Source: Phocaeicola sartorii JCM 17136 = DSM 21941 (lineage in GTDB: Bacteria > Bacteroidota > Bacteroidia > Bacteroidales > Bacteroidaceae). From it: 64,000 nt of DNA. Positions 35,113 to 44,325 of this stretch are shown one piece after another. The notes beneath the pieces are model-generated. The model made no database searches. It had not been told where the DNA came from and saw nothing but the letters and a program-made list of their open reading frames with translations. The first letter of the stretch is position 1. Each line of letters opens with the position of its first letter. The DNA lies in assembly GCF_000614185.1 (NCBI RefSeq), contig NZ_BAKM01000003.1:62001-126000 (forward strand), read 5' to 3'. Both the position numbers and the translations under genes were made by a program.

Positions 35113-36437
35113 ATGGTACCGAATATCACATCGGGCAGTTCGTTTTACGGAGTGATTGCCTATAATAAAATAAAGGTGGACGACGGTACGGCAAAGGTAT
35201 TGTGACACCCGAAAATAGCGGCGGACACTTCCGGCAATGTGCCGATTGAAAACTGCGTGCAGGCTTTCGAGCCTTATATCGCACTCAACTCGCACGTCAG
35301 GAAACCGGTTATCCACATCTCCTTGAATCCATCCCCGAAAGACATTCTTTCAAAAGAACAAATGACCGTATTGGCGCAGGAGTTCATGGAAAAGTTCGGT
35401 TACGGGAACCAGCCTATATCGTATGACTACATGAAGACATAGACCGCAAACACATGCACATCGTTTCGGTACGCATCAACGAGAAGGGAGAAAAGATAGA
35501 CCACAACCGGGAGGCTATCCGGGCACAGAATATCTGTCGGGATATGGAAGTGAAATACGGCCTTCATCCCACACTCGGAGAACACAATGAAAGGGAATTA
35601 CTATCCCTGCAAAAAGTGGATTATCCGAAAGGTGACGTGAAAGCGCAGGTGAAGCATACCGCCCGTACTCTACTGGAATGTTACAACTGCCATTCGCTTG
35701 CCGAATACAACACCCTTCTGAATTTGTATAATGTCACTGTTTACGAAGTCAGGGGAAGCGTGGACGGAAAGGAATATCACGGCATCATGTACGGAGCTTT
35801 GGACGATGACGGGCAGCAGGCGGGAACGCCTTTCAAATCCAGCAAATTCGGAAAAGTATTCGATTATGAAGCCCTGCAAAAGAAGTTTGCCGCTTCTGCC
35901 AAAAAGGTGAAAAGGAACAGCCTTGCCGAAAGGGCACGGCAGGAAATAGTCAAAGCCATGCAGGACATAAGTACGAAAGAGGATTTTGCCCGCAAGCTGA
36001 AAGATGCGGATATAGAAGTGGTTTACCGTATCAATCCCGAAGGACGCCTGTACGGTATCACTTTCATAGACCATACCAGCCGGACAGTGTTCAACGGCTC
36101 GCGTTTGGGCAAAGCCTTTTCAGCCAATGTATTCAACGAACTGTTCAACAATCCGGATGCGGACCGTACAAGGCTGATACCACTACCGGAGCAGGATACG
36201 CCCCGGCAGGAACGGGAAACGGATGCGGAAGAAAGACAGGAAAGGGAGGAATACCGGCAGCAGGAAAATCAAGGCAACTATCAGAGTGAACCGTCCGGCA
36301 GTCTGATTGATACGTCCGCACTCGGTGCCATTGACATTTTCTCCGTACTCATGGAAGATGACCATACGCACGAGTACATCGATCCGGCTTTCCGCTTCGG
36401 GCGCAAGAAAAAGAAGAAGCGCAGGCGCAGGTTATAA
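35113..36437 (+). CDS. mobB: Relaxase MobB, with two in-frame TGA codons and one frameshift
   Basis: TGA-1 (35203-35205, residue 31) lies in GTAKVL[TGA]HPKIAADTS. The relaxase strand VIHISLNPSPKDILSKEQ follows. At about 35413 one C is missing (CAGCCTATATC); after repair YIV[TGA]LHEDIDRKHMHIV contains TGA-2 (35424-35426) and the metal-binding HxH motif of MOBP-type relaxases. The C-terminal half is charged and ends in a Lys/Arg-rich tail and TAA, about 441 residues. It nicks oriT and leads the strand into the recipient. All breaks leave the catalytic motifs on one polypeptide only if both TGA are read. Confidence 0.85.
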
Positions 36438-36483
36438 TATAATAATGTATGGAACAAGAAGTCTAATTTTAATAGTTACAATT

Positions 36484-38496
36484 ATGCAGAATGAAGATGA
36501 TTTAAGAGGTCTTGCCAAAGTCACGGACTTTATGCGGGCCATCAGTTTTTTATTTTTGGCGATACACATCTATTGGTTTTGTTACGGCTGGCTACAAGAA
36601 ATGGGCTGAACGCTCGATATAGTGGATAAGATACTGTCCAATTTCCAGCGTACCACCGGACTGTTCTCAGTGCTTCTTTACACCAAACTGTTTTGTGTCC
36701 TCTTCCTCGGTCTGTCCTGTATGGGTAACAAGGGGGTAAAGAAGCATGAAATCACATGAAGGAAGATAATTGTTGCGGCCATAGCGGGCACTATACTCTT
36801 TTTCCTGAACTGGTGGTTGTTGTCCGTCAGTGCATCATCAGATGTGTGTGCGGTATTGTATGTCACGACTTTAATCAGTGGTTTCTTCTGTCTGTTAGCA
36901 TCCGGTTTATGGATAAGTCGTCTGTTGAAGAACAACTTGTTAGAGGACGTTTTCAACCGGGAGAATGAATCCTTCATGCAGGAAACAAAACTCATGGAAA
37001 ACGAGTATTCCGTCAATCTGCCGACAAAGTTCTGGTATAAAGGGAAGACATACGACGGATTTATCAATCTTGTAAATATTTTTCGAGCAACAATGATATT
37101 AGGAACGCCAGGGAGCGGGAAGTCCTATGCGATTGTCAATCAGTTTATCAAGCAAACCATCGAGAAATCCTATGCGCTCTACATATACGATTTCAAGTTT
37201 GATGACCTGTCGGTTATCGCTTATAACCATCTGATTAAATACAGACACCGTTATAAGATACCACCCAAATTTTATGTAATCAACTTCGACAATCCAAGAA
37301 AAAGCCATCGTTGTAACCCGTTGGCACCCGAACTGATGACGGATATTTCGGATGCGTATGAATCCAGTTATACCATCATGTTGAACCTGAATAAAAGTTG
37401 GGTGCAAAAGCAGGGAGACTTCTTTGTGGAATCTCCGATAGTGTTGTTTACTGCGATAATCTGGTTTTTGAAGTTGTATGAAAACGGTAAGTATTGCACA
37501 TTCCCACATGCCATTGAATTACTTAATAAAAGGTATGAAGACGTATTCACCATTCTGACAAGCTATCCTGATTTAGAGAATTATTTGAGTCCGTTCGTTG
37601 ACGCATGGAAAGGCGGTGCTGCGGAACAGTTGATGGGCCAGATTGCATCCGCTAAAATTCCACTGTCAAGACTGATAAGCCCGCAATTATATTGGGTAAT
37701 GTCCGGCAGTGATTTTACGTTGGATATCAACAATCCCAAAGAACCCAAAATATTATGTGTCGGCAACAATCCCGATAGAATTTCTATTTATGGAGCAGCT
37801 TTAGGTTTGTATAACTCCCGTATTGTGAAGTTGATAAACAAGAAAAAGCAAATGAAAAGTTGTGTGATTATTGACGAGTTACCCACCATATTCTTCAAAG
37901 GTCTGGATAATCTGATTGCCACGGCACGAAGCAACAAGGTTGCGGTCGTGTTAGGTTTTCAGGATTTCAGCCAGCTAAAGCGCGATTACGGAGACAAGGA
38001 GGCCGCCGTCATCATGTCAACTGTGGGTAATGTTTTTAGCGGCCAAGTGGTAGGTGAAACAGCGAAAACTTTGTCAGAAAGGTTTGGAAAGATTCTACAA
38101 AAGAGGGAATCCATGAGCATCAACCGTAACGATATTTCTACTTCCATCAACACGCAACTGGACAGCCTGATACCTGCCAGCAAAATCAGTACACTTTCGC
38201 AGGGCATGTTTGTCGGTGCCGTAGCTGACAATTTCGGAGAGACAATAGAACAGAAAATTTTCCATGCGCAGATAGTGGTGGATAATGAAGCAGTACAGAA
38301 AGAGACGGCGGCCTACCAGCCAATTCCCGAAATCAGCAGCTTTCTGGACGAGAACGGCAATGATACAATGGAACAGCAGATACAAGCGAACTACCGGCAA
38401 ATCAAACAGGATATTGTCGAACTGGTGGAGAACGAACTGATTCGCATAGAGAATGATCCAGCACTTAAACATTTGTTGGGAGGGGAAGATAATTAA
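36484..38496 (+). CDS. mobC: Type IV coupling protein (MobC/VirD4-like ATPase), with two in-frame TGA codons
   Basis: 670 residues. N-terminal membrane segments include FLFLAIHIYWFCYGW and LFFLNWWLLSV. TGA-1 (36607-36609, residue 42) is in LQEMG[TGA]TLDIVDKILSNFQRT and TGA-2 (36757-36759, residue 92) in KKHEIT[TGA]RKIIVAAIAG, both where relatives carry Trp. Walker A GTPGSGKS is at about residues 207-214 and Walker B is in SCVIIDELPTI. Twelve or so other Trp codons are TGG and the stop is TAA before a strong terminator. It connects the relaxosome to the mating channel. The start ATG at 36484 follows mobB by 46 bases. Confidence 0.92.
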
Positions 38497-38498
38497 CC

Positions 38499-38541
38499 AA
38501 TTTCACTAGTGTCCCTATTTTAATAGGACACTAGTGAAATT
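38499..38541 (+). terminator. Perfect 16-bp hairpin after the coupling protein
   Basis: Arms 38499-38514 and 38526-38541 (AATTTCACTAGTGTCC and its complement) with an 11-base loop. It separates the mob operon from the convergent SIR2-Argonaute gene and may serve both strands. Confidence 0.75.
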
Positions 38542-38608
38542 ATATATTAGACTTTACGGAAGTTTATCCTTCAACGCATGTGCAAAAAACAAACCTACAA
38601 GAAGTCTA

Positions 38609-41600
38609 TTAGATAAAAAATCGATAATCATAAGTTTTACCTTCAAATCTTGTTAATAGATTACCAATCCGAGCTATTTGATTTGATGAATCTATAGTTG
38701 CAGGTAGCTTTGTATATAAGTCAAATGAGTTCCAATTCATTTTTGTTAACCCTAATATTTCTGTTGCAATTACATTGATATCTGATTTCCCATAGTGTTT
38801 TTTTATTATCAATGGGCTTGGGATACTACGTCCTCCTAAATAAAAAGTTCTGTTATCAGATTTGACTGAAGGAACTATCCCATGTGTCCAGAGTAATGCT
38901 TCATAATCATTAACAACAACACATGTTCCTCTCCTAATTGGAAAATTATCAATTTGCAATTTACCATAATTCGACTTGGTGGACATAAATTTGACTTCTC
39001 TCTCGAAATTTATTGAAATCAAATCAATATTTTCAATTCCTGCAATTTGCAAGCTATCAACAATACCATTTATTTCATCAGGCTTAAACTCAGTTCTTTT
39101 ATGTACAACAACTCGTTTGGGTAGATATTCCATAGAATGCAAGAATAATTCTCGAATCGAAATTCCAAAATTATAGGCTTCATTATAAGATAAATATGGA
39201 TTACGTTTATTATCTATATAGCAATCCTGTACTCTTGATAATTTATATTTCAATCCCTGTCCATGTGAGTCATATATATGACTACATCCTAATACTATTG
39301 AGGTTTCACCATTATTATTCTTAACGCTATAGCCAATACCCGCATATGCTGTCTCATTATCATTTGTATTTAATACCCATGGGGTTCTGAGTGATTTCAC
39401 ATAAAAAGAAAGTGATAGCCACCAATAAATTTGGCATGCTAAAGAATCATTCAGCGTATCTTCTTCAATAAATTGAGTACTTATTCGTTTTTGTGCCGAA
39501 TAGGCTTTTATGTAATCGTGTAAATCAAATACCCACGTATCTTCTTCTATATGTCTATATAGTTGCCATTCATTGGGAATAAAGATTACAATTGTCATAT
39601 CTGCTTTATAACTCTCATGCAAAGCTTCTATTTTGGTACAAATAGTCCGAGCTAAATTCAATGCACCATCCTTGATGGATGTAGATGAGCTGAATTTCAC
39701 ATCTATCCACTTTTCACCATTTATCAAAGGAATTTCAATTGGTATATTGTATATTTGATTGAATCCAATATAATCAATTATATATTCACTCTTTTCTGGA
39801 GCCTTATGCTGGGTATTTAATTTCATGAGAAAATCATATAACCGAGTAGAATACTTTGAAGGACATAATACGCCTAATTCAACATTGAAGGTATTGGTAA
39901 TTCCATTATTCTGATAATCAAATGGATAATGGTTTACCAAGCCTCTCATTGGATGAAAATCTCTAGATTTGAAGTCGCTATTTTTATTCTGAAATAGTAA
40001 TTGTGGCTCCAAAAACTCAACACCTTTAAAAACAATCTTTTTTTGCTCCATACTGATTGGATATGACTTATACTTGTCATTCAATACTTTAATTCCTGAA
40101 AAAGCCACATTATTGGATATTGAAAAACTCATATCGCTCGTTGTCAGTATAGGAAAAGTAAATCGCAGAGAGTTATTATGGAAGATTAGACTATTCCAAT
40201 CTTCCAATGCCTGATCATATTGTGCATTATATAATCTGTCGAATTTCTCTTTCGTAAATTGTAACTTAATATCTTTTGGAATAATTTCATTAGAAAGAGT
40301 ATAGATGTGAATTGTTGGTTTAATACTAAGATATGCGAATTTGGTATCTTTTCCGAAAAAGAACGATAATTCAACAGCATCAGCTATAAAATACTCAATA
40401 CCATTAACAGCTTTCTTTGAAGTTGTTTTCTTCCATAATTTCCACTTGCCATCAGTCTCTAAATTGGCTGATTTTGAAATACCTATCAATATAGACTTCA
40501 TCATTAGACGTTGAAAGACAGAAACTTTTCGTATATCATCTACTCCTATAGGATCTTTAAGAATATCTCCCTTAAGATAATCTCCAAATATTTCTTTTAC
40601 TTTTGCTATTGATGAAACAGCAAATACTTTCCCTTTGAATGGAACTGCAACAATGTCTCTATTGTTACCTATAATTTGGTCTATATTATTCCATAAATGT
40701 TCTCCATTTGTTTTTATTTCAAATTGATATACATCTTTCGGAAAAGCCACAGGATGGAGATTGCTTTTTACGAATTTATCATCACGCGGAGATTCTATTC
40801 TAAAGCTAGTCTTGGTTTCGTCTTTCTTTATTGTAGATTTTATTAGTTTCTTTATTTCTTCCTGTTTAACTATGTCATCCTCAAAGCAGGCCCTACTTAG
40901 CTGAAGTATAGTCTTATCAAACCCATCTGTTGAAATAAAGTAGGCAATGCGGTTATTCACTCTTGCAATATCAATTAAGTCTTTTACTTCACTGCATATA
41001 TCATCACCAAATCCACACCAATATAAGCGACCTGATCCTGGTTGTGAGAATGCTTCTTTCAAAGCATTCATTAAGGATTTATCTCGGCCACTATAACCCA
41101 TTACAATTAAATTTTTATCTACAAAATATCGTTTTAAAGCATCTTTAAAGATATTGTTTTGTGTGTCTAATTCTTGATTTGTATTTTTTAATTTTGAATA
41201 CTTGTAATCACCATGAAGTGCTATGTATAATAATTCATGAGAATTCTCATTTCTGAAAATTCTTTCTGGATCATCTAAAGTTATACATATAGGTGTAATG
41301 TTCATTTGATGAGCAGCTCTCTCGGTCAACCCATCAAAGTTTGTTGTCCACACAGATTTAACAATCCCTGCATTATTCAACATGCAGAGTAGCTTATATC
41401 CAATATATGGTGCTTTATTATATGCTAATTGTTCAAAATACTTTTGTCTGTCTGCCTCAATAGGGTAAGCTTTTTCCGCATAAAATGAATATTCGTCAGA
41501 AGATCCCATTAAAGGATATTCTCCCTGCGCATCAAGCCATGCTTGGATACTCCTACGAACGGCTTCAGACCTGAAGTTTGATACAATTAAAGTCGTATTG

Positions 41601-41776
41601 GGATTATTGGAAGAATATATATCACGCTTCCACTCCCAAATACAATCTGCCGCAGACTGTATTTGGGAAGAAATTGATGCTCCTGCCCCTAACAAAACAG
41701 CATGAGAAACATTCTTGTTTTGTTTTATTGATCGGATAAATGCATCATATTCTAACATATATGTATTAGTTGCCAT
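38609..41776 (-). CDS. Single-chain SIR2-APAZ-prokaryotic Argonaute protein (SPARSA-like), 1055 aa
   Basis: The SIR2 NADase domain (about 20-300) has GAGAS (30-34), TTNFD (144-148), HGD (188-190) and GYSGRD (227-232). An APAZ-like region covers about 340-600. A MID-PIWI region covers about 640-1055, with IVIFIPNEW and a terminal block LTKMNWNSFDLYTKLPATID (about 1010-1030). In the PIWI strand the first catalytic Asp is replaced by Gly (AGIGYS, 812-817), as in inactive short Argonautes. This matches short Argonaute systems in which SIR2-APAZ and Ago are fused, which deplete NAD on invader nucleic acid and kill the cell. It is lone cargo between the coupling protein and DUF3945. Trp codons are TGG; stop TAA. 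Confidence 0.85.
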   Translation of the reverse strand: MATNTYMLEYDAFIRSIKQNKNVSHAVLLGAGASISSQIQSAADCIWEWKRDIYSSNNPNTTLIVSNFRSEAVRRSIQAWLDAQGEYPLMGSSDEYSFYAEKAYPIEADRQKYFEQLAYNKAPYIGYKLLCMLNNAGIVKSVWTTNFDGLTERAAHQMNITPICITLDDPERIFRNENSHELLYIALHGDYKYSKLKNTNQELDTQNNIFKDALKRYFVDKNLIVMGYSGRDKSLMNALKEAFSQPGSGRLYWCGFGDDICSEVKDLIDIARVNNRIAYFISTDGFDKTILQLSRACFEDDIVKQEEIKKLIKSTIKKDETKTSFRIESPRDDKFVKSNLHPVAFPKDVYQFEIKTNGEHLWNNIDQIIGNNRDIVAVPFKGKVFAVSSIAKVKEIFGDYLKGDILKDPIGVDDIRKVSVFQRLMMKSILIGISKSANLETDGKWKLWKKTTSKKAVNGIEYFIADAVELSFFFGKDTKFAYLSIKPTIHIYTLSNEIIPKDIKLQFTKEKFDRLYNAQYDQALEDWNSLIFHNNSLRFTFPILTTSDMSFSISNNVAFSGIKVLNDKYKSYPISMEQKKIVFKGVEFLEPQLLFQNKNSDFKSRDFHPMRGLVNHYPFDYQNNGITNTFNVELGVLCPSKYSTRLYDFLMKLNTQHKAPEKSEYIIDYIGFNQIYNIPIEIPLINGEKWIDVKFSSSTSIKDGALNLARTICTKIEALHESYKADMTIVIFIPNEWQLYRHIEEDTWVFDLHDYIKAYSAQKRISTQFIEEDTLNDSLACQIYWWLSLSFYVKSLRTPWVLNTNDNETAYAGIGYSVKNNNGETSIVLGCSHIYDSHGQGLKYKLSRVQDCYIDNKRNPYLSYNEAYNFGISIRELFLHSMEYLPKRVVVHKRTEFKPDEINGIVDSLQIAGIENIDLISINFEREVKFMSTKSNYGKLQIDNFPIRRGTCVVVNDYEALLWTHGIVPSVKSDNRTFYLGGRSIPSPLIIKKHYGKSDINVIATEILGLTKMNWNSFDLYTKLPATIDSSNQIARIGNLLTRFEGKTYDYRFFI

Positions 41777-41794
41777 CTTCTTGTATAGCTAAGT

Positions 41795-42001
41795 TCAATA
41801 TTGACTTTTGTTTAATAAATCCCTTCTGTCTACTCTAAGTACTACTGCAATTTGATCAAGTGTTTCTAACGGTGGTTAAATGGTATTCGAGCACCATTTG
41901 GATATGGTAGAAGGATCTTTCCCCAATTGCATAGCCAACCATTTTCCTATTTTATTCTTCTCCACCAGAATAACTTTTATACGATTTATATCATTCGTAA
42001 T
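41795..42001 (-). pseudogene. XRE-family HTH regulator remnant upstream of the SIR2-Argonaute gene
   Basis: Frame: TNDINRIKVILVEKNKIGKW, then LAMQLGKDPSTISKWCSNTI, a TAA where relatives have Gln, then PPLETLDQIAVVLRVDRRD and LLNKSQY-TGA. This is a compact lambda-repressor-like protein of about 68 residues. The start codon is ATT instead of ATG, although GGAG lies upstream. It is co-directional with and just before the Argonaute gene, as XRE regulators often are in defence cassettes. In contrast with the transfer genes it has a TAA in frame and ends in TGA. Confidence 0.65.
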
Positions 42002-42487
42002 ACTCCAAATAGTAGATGTAATATGCAAATATATTGAAAATAGTTCAAGTCAATTTACTATATTGTCTTTTTTTAAAGGAAATATTTCTATATCTGTTCC
42101 AGTTAGCACAGAGAACAAAATTAATACAAACGACATCTTCACGCAGATTCCAACTATAGTATCAAATAAGCTAACTCAATTTGCAAAATGCAGATAGTAG
42201 ATAAAATATATATTTTATCATTCCAAACATAAATTAGATGGCTCTTATTATTTTATGTACAATGATACCGTAAGACAATAATCCTCTGGCTGTAATCCTC
42301 TTGACTTTTTGTATTACAATAACTGAATCTTATTTGCATTACTCGCCAAAAAATGCCAAATACCGCCATTCATTCCCCATACTGTCAAAATTATAACATA
42401 CTATTAACTAATATCCTACATTCGCACCGACGGACTAAAGTTTACCCGGTATTTATTAATTATTGTATCACTTAAATTATTGATTTT
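42002..42487. other. AT-rich non-coding gap before DUF3945 gene
   Basis: About 490 bases with no supportable gene. Base composition matches the AT-rich Argonaute cargo up to about 42400 and then changes to that of the ICE backbone, so the right edge of the cargo insertion probably lies here. Confidence 0.4.
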
Positions 42488-43777
42488 ATGGTTAAGAAAA
42501 AGCAAGAACAACAAGAACAGAGTCAGGACGAACATGTAATGGCCATCCTTGACAAGCGAACAAACAAGACCGCAGTCGTTTCCAAAATGAACGAGCAGGA
42601 CGGCAGTCTCGAAATCGTGCCACCCGACAAGAAGAACAGCAACAGTTTCCTCAAATTGGACCGTACCTCACCACTGGAACTATTCTTCACGAATTTCAAG
42701 AACCAGTACGAAAATCCCACGAGTTTCAGTTTTTTCCTTATTCCTCTCGCAGCATTGGACAAGACGTTGAACGCCGTTGTCCAGATCCGAAAAGGGGAAG
42801 ACCCCGGAGTGGAAGGTAAAAAACTGGTGGAGAACAGCGAACTCAACGATGAAGGTCGTATCGCCAAACTCGCCCGCCGATATAAGTTCGACGAGCACCA
42901 GCTTCCGTGGAAAGAACTCGCCGCATTGGGAGTTGACAAGCAACTCTTGTTTGATAACCACTGCATGGGTGAGATGCTGAAAGGAAGAATTACCTCAATG
43001 GCTTTCCCTATCAGCAAGGAAGTGAACGGTGAAAAGAAGGATATGGGAGAAGCCTGTTTCCTCTGTGTCAAAGGGGAGGACGGCAAGGTGCAACTGAAAA
43101 CTTTAAGCAGGCTCGACAAACCGCAGTATGACCTTCCGGCCTATAAAGGAGTATTCACGGACGAGGAAAAGCAGTCGCTTAAAGACACCGGAACTTTGGG
43201 GGCAATCAAAGAGATGAGGGATACACATACAGGAACGGTCTGCAACTGTTATGTATCTTTCCATGAACCAAGCAACCGTATCATAACCATGCCCGTGGAT
43301 GCCATCAAGATACCCGATTATATCTACGGGAAAAGGCTGGATGACAAACAGAAGCAAATCCTCGCGTCAGGCGGCCAACTTCCCATCAACGACATACAGC
43401 GCAAAAATGACACACTACTTTCCGGGGTTGCTTTCGTCGATCCGAGAATAATGGACATCGCTTTCAAACAGTCCGGTGAACAACTGAAAGTCAACGACAC
43501 TATCATGGGTGCCAAAATCACACCGGAGCAGAAGAAGATGCTCCAGAACCATGAAATGGTGTTCGTTGAAAATATGCGCTACAAAGGCAGGCTATTTTCC
43601 GATGATGTACGCTTCAGCAACAAGAGCAACCAACTGCTGATAGGACGTAACGCCCGTGAATACAAGCCTGCCATTGACAGTAAGAAGAACGACAGAAAAA
43701 AGGAGGTGAAACAGCAGGCACCCCGTCATGTGGCGTCTGTAAAGGCCCGGTCAAAAAAGAGCCTTTCAGTCGTGTAA
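42488..43777 (+). CDS. DUF3945-containing ICE protein, 429 aa
   Basis: An acidic Gln-rich start leads to repeated DUF3945 units (residues about 130-220 and 290-385), seen as LAALGVDKQLLFDNHCMGEML, TGTLGAIKEMRD and LKVNDTIMGAKITPEQKKML, each cited in part. These proteins accompany the large methylase/helicase in Bacteroidetes ICEs. It ends in a basic tail and TAA with no internal TGA. Function unknown, perhaps DNA processing of the transferred strand. Confidence 0.8.
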   Translation: MVKKKQEQQEQSQDEHVMAILDKRTNKTAVVSKMNEQDGSLEIVPPDKKNSNSFLKLDRTSPLELFFTNFKNQYENPTSFSFFLIPLAALDKTLNAVVQIRKGEDPGVEGKKLVENSELNDEGRIAKLARRYKFDEHQLPWKELAALGVDKQLLFDNHCMGEMLKGRITSMAFPISKEVNGEKKDMGEACFLCVKGEDGKVQLKTLSRLDKPQYDLPAYKGVFTDEEKQSLKDTGTLGAIKEMRDTHTGTVCNCYVSFHEPSNRIITMPVDAIKIPDYIYGKRLDDKQKQILASGGQLPINDIQRKNDTLLSGVAFVDPRIMDIAFKQSGEQLKVNDTIMGAKITPEQKKMLQNHEMVFVENMRYKGRLFSDDVRFSNKSNQLLIGRNAREYKPAIDSKKNDRKKEVKQQAPRHVASVKARSKKSLSVV

Positions 43778-43802
43778 CAGACAGATTATTCATGTTTACA
43801 TC

Positions 43803-43846
43803 AGATATATACCCGGTTCTCTTTTATGGCAGCCGGGTATATATCT
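43803..43846. terminator. 14-bp hairpin between DUF3945 and DUF1896 genes
   Basis: AGATATATACCCGG (43803-43816) is perfectly inverted at 43833-43846 with a T-rich loop. No T-run follows, so it may act as an attenuator or mRNA-stabilising hairpin. Confidence 0.5.
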
Positions 43847-43878
43847 AATATCCGATTAACATTTTAAAGTGAAAACAA

Positions 43879-44325
43879 ATGACTATACAAGATAAAAATA
43901 CCGCAACCGGAGAATTGTCCTATTTTGAGACAGCTCTCCTTTTTTATTTGAGAGAAAGTCACCCGCACATGGCCGATGACAAGGCTTTCATCCGGGAGCG
44001 TGCGGACAGTGCCGCAGAGGCTTACGAACACGCCATACGTGAGGGCTTATCTGTTACGCAGGCTTTGGAACTGGCTGACACGGTTCTCTATCAGGACTTG
44101 CGCTTTTCCCGGTTCGATGCGGTTTTCGAGGCCGTATCGGAGTGGTTTCCCGAAGTACAGCCCGAAAGACGGACGGATTTCTGTCTGAAGGTATTGCTGC
44201 CCGCAGAGGCGATATTCGGCAAATACCCCATAGACGACAGGTTTGAATCATCCCCGTCCTATCATACACTTACCGTTGAACTTACAGGTTTCATACAATC
44301 CTATATAGAACGATATGGCATATAA
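43879..44325 (+). CDS. DUF1896-family protein, 148 aa
   Basis: The family pattern LSYFETALLFYLRESHPHMA, then DKAFIRERADSAAEAYEHAI, is clear, followed by a Trp-containing C-terminal half (SEWFPEVQPERR). It overlaps the next start by 11 bases, implying translational coupling with the methylase/helicase. Stop TAA. Confidence 0.85.
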   Translation: MTIQDKNTATGELSYFETALLFYLRESHPHMADDKAFIRERADSAAEAYEHAIREGLSVTQALELADTVLYQDLRFSRFDAVFEAVSEWFPEVQPERRTDFCLKVLLPAEAIFGKYPIDDRFESSPSYHTLTVELTGFIQSYIERYGI

